A stretch of DNA of 64,000 nt from Umbelopsis ramanniana AG (taxonomy: Eukaryota; Mucoromycota; Umbelopsidomycetes; Umbelopsidales; Umbelopsidaceae), in assembly GCF_025399195.1 (NCBI RefSeq), contig NW_026252141.1, forward strand, positions 62,001-126,000, in the 5' to 3' direction. The notes under the pieces were generated by a model. It made no database searches. It had not been told where the DNA came from and worked only from the letters and a program-made list of their open reading frames with translations. Below are positions 1 to 12,255 of the stretch, piece after piece (position 1 is the first letter of the stretch; each line of letters starts with the position of its first letter). The translations under genes were made by a program, and so were the position numbers.

Positions 1-2425
1 AAAGTCGGGATTTGGGTGTGATCATACGGGTTTCATCCATGGGGAGATCGGATGGAACCACGTCAGTATCACCATTCGCTTCGAAGAACTGGTGCACTTT
101 CTTTCGTTCCCCTCCTTCGGTGTCTTCTGAACCCGATAACGTCGGTTGGGTGGACGGTGGTGGATGCCGGCGTTTGACTTTGGGTTTTGGTTTTTCAGGT
201 GGTTCGTCCGCTTCGTCACTGGCCAGCGCGTCATCGTCCATGGTGGGATGGACAATATTGGTACGAGCGGGCAGGATGATTCTTCTTCCTCCTTGACGCT
301 TAGCAATCTCTTCACTTGTACCGGGAGATAAAATGGCTTCCGAGTCATAAGCACTGCTACCGCTGCTGAGGGTTCGCCATCGGTACACACTGGAAGGCGG
401 TATAGATGACACAATGGGAAGCCCCGTAGTGGGTGAGATAGCGTCCCAGCCATGTCGCATAGCCGATGATAGGGGGGAGGCCGATCCAGATGAATCGGGT
501 GTAGAAACAGCTGTAGACGACGTAAATCGGTTGGAAGTCGGATGGGTTGCGGTATCTTGTCCCTGTGGAAAGCTAGAGGACGAAGAAGATTCGGTCAGTT
601 GAACAATGGCTTGGGTGTGCTTGTCGTAATTCAGATTAAAGTCAGGCGCTTCTTCCTGTGCCATATCGTCTTCTGGTACACTCGTCTCCATTTGCTGAAG
701 CATGGCGATACCACCAGCTGAGAAGGGACCTCGTCCGGGATCCTCAAAAACACCTTTCGCAGTAGGTGTAGGCGTGGCCGAGTCCGTATCTGTGGTGGCA
801 TTGTACGGATGTTGCCTTGATTGTGCTGGTGATATAGGGTTACTGGAAGCGGTTTCCGGGGAGATTTCCTCATGCTTGGAGGGCGACTGCGTATCGGAGG
901 TTGAGAAAGGGTTGTGATTGCCGCTATCTTGATGTCGATAGTAAAACAGTTGTCGTTGGAGATGTTGATGAGCCAGACAGGTGGAAAGACTGGTGGCAAT
1001 AAAAGGCACGATGGATTCAATGCAGGATATTAAAATTTGCGGGTAAGGTACGACGGTGGAAAGGAAAGAGAGAATGGCGAACGGTGCTCCCGTGGGCAAT
1101 TTGCCGGTATTACGGCCGGTGTGATGATAAATAGGAATATGGACAATGGAATGGATATTGCCGATAGGAACAGGATAGGGAATGGAGGTTGTACTATAGG
1201 ATTCTGGAGACGTTGGGTTGAAGGCGTCATCGTCAATGCCGATGTTGGATTGAAAGAACGGGTTGACATTGGGATCCATCATGATAGGTGAAGGGGCAGG
1301 CGATTGGGACCATGGCGAAGGTTGATGTTGTTCGTATTCGTCGTAATATAATTCACGGACTTCACCTGGTGGGGCACTGTTGTTCGTCGTAATATCACCA
1401 CTACTACTACTGTGAGGTAACGCTTCGGCTTCTTCAAACCGACATTCATCCTTTTCATTTCGAGGATGATCACATAAATTCAGACAGGGTGTACCTCGAG
1501 GAGGAGGGGTTTGAGCCATCGAAATGGCGTTGGAAGACCGTCGACGCAGCAAGTCTTTTCGATCAGGTGGTGGTGGTGGTTGTTGTGAAAATTGCGTGCC
1601 TGGAGGAGCATGTTGTTGATGGTGTACTTGATGGTGATGATGATAGCTATCGAGTCTTTCCATGAGACTTCTCTTGAACATGCCGCTTCCATCCTGTTCA
1701 TGGAGAAGTTCGGAAGGATTGGATGAATGCATACTACTAGGGCTTTGTCGATATTCCCTGGACAGAACCACGGTATGGCCACGGCGAATGATTCGATCGA
1801 CGGAATTCTTATCCACAAGGGGTTCATCGTCTCGATCAAAAGGTTGCAAACTTTCAAAACATAATGGCAAAGTAGGTACTTTGGGCTTATCGCTGGATCC
1901 ATCCGATGTGAAATCAGGCATGCCCAGCGATGACTTTGAAAAATAATCATCCGAGGGCTGATGTTCTGTCGATGGATCGTTTTCTGCATCTGAAGTCTGA
2001 TACTGGGTACTATTGCTTTTGCTGTAAACAGCTTTGACTCCCCAGGGCGAATGGTATGGGTCGCTAGGGTCTTGCGGTAAACTCAAGCACACGCGAGAAG
2101 CATGAAAGGATGATTGTGATAATATGTCAATGGTTGCGTACCACCAATTTTGCAAGTCGATTTCACTGGACAACTTTAGAGCCGTCTTATATAGATTAGG
2201 AGGTTCAAGTGACAATACCACCTGGTTGAATTGCGGTAGATTGGGAAGTTTGACTGACGGATGGTCATTGCTGCTCACTCGCTGCTGCTGGTCATTGTAA
2301 AGTTGGGCATGGTATTGACTGGTGGATCGAGCATACACCAACGGATCAGAGGAAACAGTGACGCTTCGTCTAGACAGGTCAAGCGCCCCAGCCCTTTCAT
2401 GCTCAGTGGATGCAGCTGGTTGCAT
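1..2425 (-). CDS. GAF-like signalling protein, C-terminus cut by window edge
   Basis: An uninterrupted frame of 808 codons runs from the first ATG after an in-frame stop (ATG at 2423-2425) off the left edge, so the C-terminus is missing. A hydrophobic/helical stretch near residues 70-130 (QNWWYATIDILSQ, then SPWGVKAVYS) and a later segment (GAPFAILSFLSTVVPYPQ, then PFIATSLSTCLAHQHLQ) look like the two halves of a GAF-type sensor module. They are separated and followed by long Ser/Pro/Gln/His-rich disordered sequence. The conserved piece RIIRRGHTVVLSREYR sits between them. In fungi such modules occur in hybrid histidine kinases and response regulators; the catalytic or receiver part would lie off-window. 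No intron is seen. The frame is solid; the family is a guess from pattern memory. Confidence 0.55.
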   Translation of the reverse strand, partial: MQPAASTEHERAGALDLSRRSVTVSSDPLVYARSTSQYHAQLYNDQQQRVSSNDHPSVKLPNLPQFNQVVLSLEPPNLYKTALKLSSEIDLQNWWYATIDILSQSSFHASRVCLSLPQDPSDPYHSPWGVKAVYSKSNSTQYQTSDAENDPSTEHQPSDDYFSKSSLGMPDFTSDGSSDKPKVPTLPLCFESLQPFDRDDEPLVDKNSVDRIIRRGHTVVLSREYRQSPSSMHSSNPSELLHEQDGSGMFKRSLMERLDSYHHHHQVHHQQHAPPGTQFSQQPPPPPDRKDLLRRRSSNAISMAQTPPPRGTPCLNLCDHPRNEKDECRFEEAEALPHSSSSGDITTNNSAPPGEVRELYYDEYEQHQPSPWSQSPAPSPIMMDPNVNPFFQSNIGIDDDAFNPTSPESYSTTSIPYPVPIGNIHSIVHIPIYHHTGRNTGKLPTGAPFAILSFLSTVVPYPQILISCIESIVPFIATSLSTCLAHQHLQRQLFYYRHQDSGNHNPFSTSDTQSPSKHEEISPETASSNPISPAQSRQHPYNATTDTDSATPTPTAKGVFEDPGRGPFSAGGIAMLQQMETSVPEDDMAQEEAPDFNLNYDKHTQAIVQLTESSSSSSFPQGQDTATHPTSNRFTSSTAVSTPDSSGSASPLSSAMRHGWDAISPTTGLPIVSSIPPSSVYRWRTLSSGSSAYDSEAILSPGTSEEIAKRQGGRRIILPARTNIVHPTMDDDALASDEADEPPEKPKPKVKRRHPPPSTQPTLSGSEDTEGGERKKVHQFFEANGDTDVVPSDLPMDETRMITPKSRL

Positions 2426-2834
2426 CAGAGGAAAAGAGGTAGCGTATAGAAACCGTCACGCCGGGTTAGGTTGGAGCCAGTTGAGAATGCAAGTGAATAT
2501 TTTTGAACTGAGCGATTTCGCCTAGCCAATGAAATAAAAAATGAGGCTCTAAAATGAAAGAAAGCTATTCATGAACTTCTTTAAACACTTCAAAAAAATA
2601 AAGGAGCGGGCGATGATGTCGCATTATTCAATGACATCGTTGAATATCCCTTAAATGGTAATACACTCCGAACACACGTCTTGGAAGAGCCACGGTGTTT
2701 ATTTGACTCTGAATTATTTAGTATGTAACAACTTGAGAAAGTAAAAAGTAATATGTACATGGGAAGCGTGAAGACCATGGCTACCAGAGAAAATTTTTTT
2801 TTGGCTGGACTACCTTGTCCGTTTTCAGAAAGGC
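2426..2834. other. Intergenic, no supported gene
   Basis: This stretch separates two minus-strand genes, so it holds the 3' flank of the Atos gene and the 5' flank of the GAF-like gene. An 82-codon minus-strand frame (2838-2590) starts in the ATGA overlapping the Atos stop and carries one hydrophobic stretch. I see no other sign that it is translated. Confidence 0.5.
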
Positions 2835-4889
2835 TCATTTGCTGAGAGGCAAGTACTTTGGAACACCGGGATCTTCACACACTACTCGAAGCTTCTCACT
2901 GGAAGCCCGATTAGAAAATACGACTCGAATATGTTTAAACAAATACAAATGCTTCTTCTCACTACAACACACTTGAAGGTGAATAGCATAACGAAGTTTA
3001 CCGCCTTCCTCTTGATCATCCGGTAAGCCAAACGATTTCTGTCGTAAAAACGTCTTGGTCCCCGCTGGCATATCGCATAGATCGTAAGGCACCAGAAATA
3101 ATTTGACGGCGGTTTTGTTGGGATTTTTAATGACAATTTGAATCTGTCCTTGCGGTGGGAGACGATAATAGCCTGGCTTGCGTTTGAATCGATCGCCCGT
3201 CAAACCCCCTTCCAGATCAATGGTGCCAACGTACGGCGTGGGGAGATCACTATCTTCCAGCTCATAGAAGAAAGAAGGAAACACCAGAGTGACGTGAGAT
3301 GGACATCGCAGGGAGGGCTTGCATGGACCATGGCCCAACACCCCGATTTGGGCATGGAAGGTAATAGGCTTTGAGGGAAGGGTTGACATGCGACCATTTA
3401 AAATAGACTCCTCATAACTGCCCACCAAGCTGCCAAAGAGTTCACCATGAGGTAATCCCAAGGAATTGCGGCGGGTCGGAGTATGGTGCACAAGACTGCT
3501 GCGTCGAGTTACATGTAAATGCTTCAGGTCTGCGGTGGGATGATGAAAAATGTGAGAGGAAGGAGAAGTGGAGTAGGCCACAGTGCGCCCTTGATGTGTA
3601 TATTGCATGGAGGGGGATGTGGCCAAAGGAATGTTGATGTCATCTTCTTTTTCTGTGTCTTCTTCATGCTGCTCCATGGCCGAGATCGATAACCTAGAAA
3701 GTCGGCGTTTCGCTATACTAGACTGAGCCATAGGCATGGCAAAGAACGTCGTCCGAGGAGGAGATAATGGAAGATGTGGAATCGATGTAGGCACATCCGT
3801 AAGCTGGAGTGGGTGGAACGACGGTATGTGGTCTGGTGGTGGGTCGTCTCTATGATGTTGAGAAAAAAGATTGGCCAGATTGGACGAAGCAGGCGAAGGC
3901 GCTCGTTGAGGTGATGATCCATCTTGCGAAGGACTAAAGGTTAATTGTACCACGGGCTTTGTATGCTGTTTCGCCAAGTGAGAAGCAACATGACGATGCA
4001 ACGAGCGGTTCATCATCCTTTGCGATTGTCCCGGTGAAGGAAATGGACTGGTTGCCTTTCGCTTGGAGGGAGTTTCTGGTATGGGCATACCAAAGTAGTC
4101 AGCGGGCGGAGGGTCCAGATGAAGAGACTCGATGCTATGCTCAATGGTTTGAGTGGCATTTGGGTCGCCAACATGTTCATCGAACACCACTTCCAGTTGA
4201 ATCACCCCAAGTTGGGTCATATGCACACGCTGGAATTGAAACACCTTTAATTGGGCATCTGGCTTGAATTCTCGGCGTTCCGTGGGGGGATGGTGAGCAA
4301 GGCGAGGACTGGTGGAAGGAGTCTCGGATGAAGTAACATTGTAGGAGAGTTCGTCTTTGCAAAGGGTGTTGGAACATAGTAAAGGGTGGATGGGCATTAG
4401 CCTGGTGTGAGCGTAAACGGACTGTAACAATAGAATGTGATCCTGATGGGTCCCATGACGTCCCCTTCGACGTCTGCTGGGGACATGGGAAGTGTCCAAT
4501 GATGTAATCCAGCGTTCCAATAAAATATCTTGCTTATAGATATCGACATGAACGGGCCATCCGGAGGTCCAAGCTTCGCTTAACGTTGACGAAACGGTAG
4601 GTTTAGAGTGTAATTGATCGGAAGGGATTCTAGCTCTCAGGATGATATGAGCCAATTTGCATAGAAATTCATGGCTATCGAAATGTGAATCTTTTTTGGA
4701 CGAGGAGGAAGGCGCTTCTTTTGTTGCTTCATATGAGATGGGCATGACCCCAAAGCTTATCTCCAGACAACTAGCGGCGACTTGGATAAGCGACGGAGGA
4801 GGGTGAGATGAGGAAGAAGTATGGCGGTTATGAATGGGCTGTTTGCAATTGTACTTTTCGACCACAGCAGCCTTGACCGAACCAGGCAT
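2835..4889 (-). CDS. Atos/FAM214-type conserved-domain protein
   Basis: Single-exon gene of 684 residues. The last 200 residues match the Atos (FAM214, formerly DUF4210) fold. They begin with GSLVGSYEESILNGR, continue through PYVGTIDLEGG, GYYRLPPQGQIQIVIKNPN and FLVPYDLCDMPAGTKTFLR, and end in the terminal block HIRVVFSNRASSEKLRVV followed by EDPGVPKYL. Animal Atos proteins are nuclear regulators, and the S. pombe relative is annotated for meiotic chromosome segregation; the role here is inferred from that family only. The first 450 residues are Ser/Pro/His-rich and of low complexity, apart from a moderately ordered N-terminal region (ASCLEISFGVMPISYEAT). The start is the first ATG of the frame. 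Confidence in the domain is high and in function low. Confidence 0.85.
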   Translation of the reverse strand: MPGSVKAAVVEKYNCKQPIHNRHTSSSSHPPPSLIQVAASCLEISFGVMPISYEATKEAPSSSSKKDSHFDSHEFLCKLAHIILRARIPSDQLHSKPTVSSTLSEAWTSGWPVHVDIYKQDILLERWITSLDTSHVPSRRRRGRHGTHQDHILLLQSVYAHTRLMPIHPLLCSNTLCKDELSYNVTSSETPSTSPRLAHHPPTERREFKPDAQLKVFQFQRVHMTQLGVIQLEVVFDEHVGDPNATQTIEHSIESLHLDPPPADYFGMPIPETPSKRKATSPFPSPGQSQRMMNRSLHRHVASHLAKQHTKPVVQLTFSPSQDGSSPQRAPSPASSNLANLFSQHHRDDPPPDHIPSFHPLQLTDVPTSIPHLPLSPPRTTFFAMPMAQSSIAKRRLSRLSISAMEQHEEDTEKEDDINIPLATSPSMQYTHQGRTVAYSTSPSSHIFHHPTADLKHLHVTRRSSLVHHTPTRRNSLGLPHGELFGSLVGSYEESILNGRMSTLPSKPITFHAQIGVLGHGPCKPSLRCPSHVTLVFPSFFYELEDSDLPTPYVGTIDLEGGLTGDRFKRKPGYYRLPPQGQIQIVIKNPNKTAVKLFLVPYDLCDMPAGTKTFLRQKSFGLPDDQEEGGKLRYAIHLQVCCSEKKHLYLFKHIRVVFSNRASSEKLRVVCEDPGVPKYLPLSK

Positions 4890-5304
4890 TCACTCTCGAT
4901 GGGAGATTCGTTGGGTGGGGAAGGAGTTTAAGGCCAAAGGCAGTCCAGTCAATCATTCACACTCTCTTGTTTGTGACGCCTCGGCGAAAAGAATTTTCAG
5001 TGGTGTTCGTGACCAGCTTCTATGGTTTCAATTCGGCCCTGGTAGCTTGATCAAAATTAATTCGACGAAGGGAGCTTTTGGTAGGAGAAACATAGCTAGG
5101 CAAAGGAGAGGAAGGGCAAGGCAAGACAAGACAGTGGGTCGGGTAGATTGGTTGGTATGGGCGGCGGAAAGGACGTCAAGTACAGGCTAAACTGTGGGCA
5201 AGAAGCACGTTCTTGTGAAAGAATGGATTTATGGTCTTTTTTCATTTTAATGATCATTAATGTCTATAAGGGTCTAATGGGAATCATGTCTAGTCCAGTC
5301 TAGT
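4890..5304. other. Intergenic: Atos promoter and GTPase 3' flank
   Basis: Both neighbours are on the minus strand, so this 415-bp stretch is the 5' region of the Atos gene and the 3' flank of the GTPase gene. I see no coding pattern. A short CTAGTC-type repetition occurs near 5288-5305. Confidence 0.5.
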
Positions 5305-7015
5305 CTACGATACAATCTGGTAGTCAATGTTCAATCCACTACCCTTTAACGCGAGTGACGATGACTTGAAGGCATTGGGTAATGGCTTCTTGTCAGGAGC
5401 TATGAATTCCAAATGACCACGCTCAGAGTGGAACGTCTTGTAGCTGTAATAGTTTCTCCAAAGTTCACCATCCCATAATTCAGGACAACGAAGAACAAAG
5501 TGTTCGAAAGAAACATCCTCTCCTTCAAGGACGGGATTGCGCATCAAGCAGTAAGAGACCATGTGTAGCCAAAACAAGGTCTGTGTCTCCGAGTAAGTAA
5601 TGCATTCATGAGCAAATTCAGTAGTGGCCCTTTGATTACGATCATTTTGACTTGCTTGCTTAGCATCTTGTTCAAAAAGTTCGATGCTTCGAAGGATGAC
5701 GCGAAGGTTGTTTAACAGTCGACGAGTCGCTTCACTTCGTCGCTCATGCGTCCGTTCAATTTGTCGCAAGTAGATATAAGATATCCTTATCAAGGATTGG
5801 TAATCGAAGAACAGAAACACCCGGCCTTGATCATACCAATTCTTAAAATCTTGATCGCTTAAATGGTATGGGTTGGGCATATCTTCCCATGGTGTGATTG
5901 GCATTCTCGCCTGCGACAATGGCCGTTCTCGACTGGTGGGAGCAAAATCCGCTAAACTCTGATGACGAAGTTTCCTTCTGATATCTTCATCGTCCTCATC
6001 GACGGGGCTAGGTGATTGGCCAGCGGGTCTTGCCACTGCACCCGGTGGCAATCTGGAAGATGAAGAGTGTCGATCGAGGTTGGTTACGAAAGGTTGAGGA
6101 GCTGAAGAAACAGACAATCGAAGCAATTGTCGATTTTCTATGGTGGAACTGAGGTAATTGAGGATGGCATCCAATCCATCTCCTGTTTTGGCCGAACAAG
6201 GGAAAATTCTCCACTGATGGCCATTGAGAGCTTCCCTCAATCTTATATCCTTCATCCACTCGTCGCCTATATCTTGTGCACTCACAGCATCTTTTTCATC
6301 CTGCTTATTGGCCACCGTGATGATGATGGCGTCAGTAAGCTTGTCGCCATATTGTGTGAGTAACCATAACATGTTGTCGCGCGCTTTCTCCGCTACAGTC
6401 GGATGACTGCATTTGACCGAGTCGACAAAGAAAATGATGACATTGGTTTTGGATAAGTGGGGTATACTTTGAGCCATTTCTGATAGTTGACAGGTGGTGT
6501 GGCCCAAGAAAAAAAAAAAAAAGAAAAAAAAAAAGTTGGTGAAAGGATGCAATGGAGTTGAAAGAGATGCAAGCACGGTAAAGTTAGATGAGAAGGTACC
6601 TCCGCAATGCATTACTGTGTTTGAAACGTACCTGCGTATTCCCAGATTTCATACATTTGATTCAGGTACGGAATGGACTCGACGTTATGCTGATCGGTGC
6701 GGACGACATCAAAGGCTTCATCAGGCTGCAGGTACATACAGCGATTAGAAGCACTGGGTAGTAATTGTAGCCATGCTATCCAGAAACTTACCGTGCCTAC
6801 TGCATGCTTAAAATACAGTTTGTATAGAAAGCTTGTCTTGCCGGATCCTCTTGCGCCTAGAACCCGCACAGTAACATCTTCCTCTGATGAAAGACGAACA
6901 GTTAGCATTCGAATGGGAGTCACATACGCCGGGTATGCTGATCACCTTCTGGGGTCTGGTCTTGTGAAGGCCGCGGGGACCATAAGCTGCTGAACAGGCC
7001 AGAAAAGCGACTCAT
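5305..7015 (-). CDS. Atypical Arf-like small GTPase with C-terminal extension
   Basis: Four exons: 7015-6928, 6883-6792, 6725-6632 and 6479-5305, giving 482 residues. The P-loop GARGSGKTS is at residues 39-47, the guanine-specificity motif NKQD near 149-152 and the SAK motif near 188, with FFVDS as in Arf proteins. The switch-II DxxG motif is not canonical: exon 3 ends WEYA. The GTPase part ends near residue 210 and is followed by a Pro/Ser linker and about 230 residues that I do not recognise, including aromatic and helical stretches (NWYDQGRVFLFFDYQSL). The acceptor of the last intron was placed at CTATCAG just after a long T-rich tract. An alternative in-frame continuation through GHTTCQLSE would need a non-AG acceptor. 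Likely a membrane-traffic or signalling GTPase; exact subfamily unknown. Confidence 0.75.
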
Positions 7016-7193
7016 GGCGAAAAAGAAGATAGCTTAAAGTCAAAGGAGAGCCCTGATATTTATTAAAGTGTTGAAAGGTGACACAAAGGCAGGCAGGCAA
7101 TTTTATGACAATTCGATGATGATAACGCAGTGGATATTCTATTTACAGAGGAAGAAAAAGCTATGTCAGGAGGAATGTAGAATGAAGCTTGGT

Positions 7194-9959
7194 TTAGTTG
7201 GTCGCCCGCGACACCTGCACAAGAAAGTGGATGCGAGAGCAAATCTCTCCTGTAGCAGAAACATATCCATCAATACCTCATTATCGTATTAAAAGGGCTT
7301 CAATCTTCAACTTACGTGCATCCTTGGCAGTTTCTGCTTCAAGTTCATAAGTCTTGTGGTCGTGGTCGCGGTCCTTTATCACCGAAATTTTGAAATTGTT
7401 AGGTGCTTTTTTGCTCTGCTTACACGATAACACCTGGCTAACATGGAAAGACGTCGTTTTCACGGAATCAAACATGCCAGTCTTTTCAGGCGGCATGATA
7501 TGAACATAGTCGCCATCAATGGCAAGGACACTTTCACGCTTGCCGACAAACATTGGCATTTTTCGATTGACTGTATAACGCTAAGGGAACAATGGAATTA
7601 GCACACACAACGACAGTTAAGCCGGTGGAGACCATGGGTTACATACCTTGTATGAAGACATGGAGTTTTCGTTAACAGATGGGTTGGAACTGTTAGGAGA
7701 GAACAGTGCAGCAGGGTACATGTCTTCCTTTTTCTTTTTGCTGGGAGATCGCCACATATGCGATGCTAAATAGAAGGTTAATGGGGGGGGATGAAGGCCG
7801 CTCAAACCGATGAAATTGGCACTTACAGCTTGCAACATTAAGTCCAGTAGCAGCACTCTTTTTGATCAGACAAAGATCCACAATGCCATTGAGACTTTCA
7901 ACCGTTGTATCATTGGGTACAATCATATTAAAATCAGCAAAAGTGAGAATATATTCATTGGTGTCCAGTTTCCGTTTGCGACACACCAATTCCAGTACAT
8001 CGCCCATGAACATTTGTGCATGCACAGGGAGGGTGGTAGTAGCCGATACTTCTTCGTTGGTCATCAGTTTGATACGGAAATGTTGTGTAGGTGCCATGGT
8101 CATGGTGGACTTGGTCAGCATGTTTTTCTGAGAAGGAACAGGGACAGCAACATTAGCAGACGAGACTTGCTCGTTGGACAATGTTGCCTGTGGGTTGGCC
8201 TGTTTCAATTGGCTATCGGCTAACCCATCGGTCAGATTCGAAGTAATGGCTATGGTATCGGGTTGGTCGACCGGTACAATATTGGCCTCGATGGGTTTTC
8301 CCGTATCGGGGGCAGGCGCACTTGCTCCAGTGAGGCCAGAAAGTGGAGGTACCATCAAAGCTGGTTCTTTCTTGGGGCGATTTTTCGCCAACCTCGCGTG
8401 CGTTTGTTCATTTTGTTTGACTGTGAACAGCAGCGACAATTAGGATTAGTTTAAATGAGCAGGCTAATGTAAGCATGTATATGCGTACCTTGTGATGGTG
8501 TCGCTTCACATAAAGCAAATTGATCAAAGGAGATACGATTGATACGGCGTGCTCTGTCGACAGCTACGAAATATAAATGGTCAATATCTCTCACTACAAC
8601 AATGCTACTATCCCTTCCTCTGACTACCCACCTGGCAAATCCTCTTCAATTTCTCCATCCTCTTCTGCAATCCGTAGAACCCATCGGACAACATCGCACA
8701 TTTCCGGCTCAAGTTTTGGCGTCTTCTTTTGCTCAATGTACTGATACAACAAGAATCCAATGACTTCTTCAACTAGAGCGTCGGATCGCACTGTGATGTT
8801 CACTGGCGTCTCGGGCTCTGAGCAAAACGGTAAATAGACACAAAGCATGGTGGGACTGGTTTCTCCTTTTCCAGAAACAAACGAATAATCCTCGGCAAAG
8901 GGGTTCTCTGCTGCCTTACCCTTCTCAGCAATCATGGCTGACAAGGTGGACCGTCGAGTGGCTAAAGGTGGCCTAGTCAGTAATGGTTTTCGATCATAGA
9001 TGAGCGGGGTCGTGGTATCTTGATCATCAACGAGAGACAAAATGTGTTGCTTTTCAGGAGCAGGTGAAATGGAGGGTGGTGGTTGGTCAAAGTGGACGGC
9101 TGGTTGTTGAGCTTCTAGGGTGGACCGACGTCGAGCTTTTCGTCGGGAAGCCAGGTCGGACACTAGCGGCTGCGCATGGTTAATGGCGGAGGATTTTTGA
9201 TTCAAGTCTTCCGATGAATGCAGAGAAGGATCAATTGGAGAGTAGATGGAAGGTTCCAGTGGAGACGTTGGAAATGCACCATTGCTTCCGTCTTCACTGG
9301 CCGGATTGTTGTCTGTGTCTGGACTAAAAATTCGGTTGTTCACAGCAATGTCAGCAGAACTGACCGCAGCGGTGAGGGAGTCCATAGAGGCTCTTGATTT
9401 ACGAGCGGCCGAAGTGGAATGTGAAGCACCGGTAATCATGACGGCTGGGGCAAATAATCGCTTGTTCAACGAGCGTTTTTGCTGGCCATCGGATGAAGCT
9501 CGTTCTCTGCGACTACATAGTCCGAGTGGAGATAAAATATTAGCTGATAGAGTAAGGAGACAATTGTGAGGGAAAAAAATCTTACCCAGTCACCTCTACA
9601 TCGTCCATATCATAGTATTCTGCACTTTCCATACTGGCCTTGGTGGCATCGTCTGGCAAGGGAGTTGTAGCAGCTGGATGGACAGAGCTGGTCACGTCTT
9701 TCTTTCTCGAGCGAAAGCCACTTCTCATAGTACGAGGACTATTTGTCAATAGATTGTTAGGGCCCATGTTCAAGGGATTGTCATATACAGGTGAATAACA
9801 GAGGTGCATCTCAGGGTATACAGGAGCAGCGGTACGAATGTAATCATTGGTCATAACATTTGGATTGAAGGAGATCATTCGTTCACCTCGCTCATCAGTG
9901 CGCAGAAATTTTATGCGCATCTGATGAACAAGGTAGTTAGGATCAGTTATGAGTGACAT
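7194..9959 (-). CDS. SIN1: SIN1/AVO1-type TORC2 subunit
   Basis: Seven exons: 9959-9586, 9512-8632, 8563-8489, 8420-7827, 7765-7647, 7580-7316 and 7249-7194, summing to 787 residues. The N-terminus (MSLITDPNYLVHQMRI) fits SIN1 proteins. A CRIM domain spans about residues 350-445: it includes EMCDVVRWVLRIAEEDGEIE and, after an intron, AVDRARRINRISFDQFALCE. A Ras-binding/ubiquitin-like segment lies near 555-632 and a PH domain near 672-785, ending REICSRIHFL. SIN1 is the core TORC2 subunit that recruits AGC kinase substrates through CRIM and binds membrane through PH. Divergently placed to spermidine synthase with a 400-bp shared upstream region. Introns are 55-90 nt with good GT-AG borders. 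Identification is secure. Confidence 0.93.
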
Positions 9960-10360
9960 GGGAGATCTGGCAGCATCGGTGAGAAGGCGAAAGCAGGTAG
10001 ATACAAAGTAGCCTCCGCTCGCATGAGATTCCCTAACTCACGGTCACACACACAGGCCCCAACAGTATGAAATACCAAGCAGGCAGGAAAATTTACTGAA
10101 AAGTACGAATTACCATCCATTCAACCTCTTCATAAAATACGTGATAAAAAGAAGTTATGGTTTACTGAGAGTTGCTATCTTTTGCTACCATTGAACGAGG
10201 AAGCGCTCGCTCAACTGGCTGGCTGGGCACAGACGCATAATGGCGGTTAGTGACTGTTTTCTTCGTGATGTCAGCAATTTTTTCATGTTTTTCAAATTAT
10301 ATAATTCGGTGATTCTTTTGCTGTGTTCTAGCTCTTTTTTATCACCCTTTGAACTCTTCA
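9960..10360. promoter_or_regulatory. Shared upstream region of SIN1 and spermidine synthase
   Basis: The two genes are divergent with start codons 401 bp apart. Pyrimidine-rich sequence precedes the spermidine synthase ATG (10321-10360). I see no clear TATA box or known operator. Confidence 0.45.
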
Positions 10361-11485
<1,125 letters not shown>

Positions 11486-12255
11486 ATGTGCAATGATTTT
11501 TTGGGCTGCCCACCCCTTTGTATGTGTTCTATCTCAACTGTGTCAAACTACGAGCCAACACGACGTTGCGATGTAAATATCGTGCTCCTACTGTCAATTC
11601 TTTCAGATTTTTAATTACAATGACGAGAAAAGAATAAAAAAAGCTGGAAAAAAAAATTGGAAGCGCGGGCGGTTACTGTCCAACTTCGCGTGATGAGGAT
11701 AGATGAGATGAGCAGAGCCACCATGCATGGTGTTGACACCAGAGGAATCAATAGCATACATGTCATACCTGTATTGTAAAGGAGGAGTTGCCTGGCCTAA
11801 CCGTGTCTCTCGACCCTTGCGAAGGTCTGAAATATCACACACACTCATAACATTCTGAAACGCAGGGACGAAATAAGTGTATTGAAAAGACCTTTCATAA
11901 TACACGGTTTGCCAAAGGTCAGAAGGGCGCACCGTTGTAAGTGAATATTGTTCACCTTATACATCTAGTAATAAAATATAAAAAAAATAGCGCATAGAAT
12001 GTATAAAGGGTGAACACGTCTTTTTGCATACAGCGAGAGCCAAAGACGTGAAAGTGCCTCGCTCTATATGAAATGAAACGTTAGTAAGGATGGGGGGTTA
12101 AAGAAGAATACGGGTTAGATAAAATAAAAATAAGAAAATGGAGGAGAGGGTGATGAGAAAGAGTCATGTATATACAGAATGAGAGTCCAGCCAGGACGTC
12201 AGTATGGATACCAAAAGCTGCACCTCACCACCAAGACTATCTCGACTCATTTGTC
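11486..12255. other. Convergent 3' region with one unexplained coding-like stretch
   Basis: This 770-bp interval lies between two convergent genes and should hold their 3' ends and polyadenylation signals (AATAAA-like AT runs near 11630 and 11970). On the minus strand, 11932-11615 encodes about 100 residues with fungal-looking codon use (for example MYAIDSSGVNTMHGGSAHLI) but no domain that I recognise. I could not build a confident exon structure, so I do not call a gene. Confidence 0.4.

Noticed and set aside
2590-2838. 82-codon minus-strand frame overlapping the Atos stop codon through ATGA
   Set aside because: Fungal nuclear genes are rarely translated in such overlaps, and the frame has only one hydrophobic stretch and no conserved motif. 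It is most likely 3' untranslated sequence.
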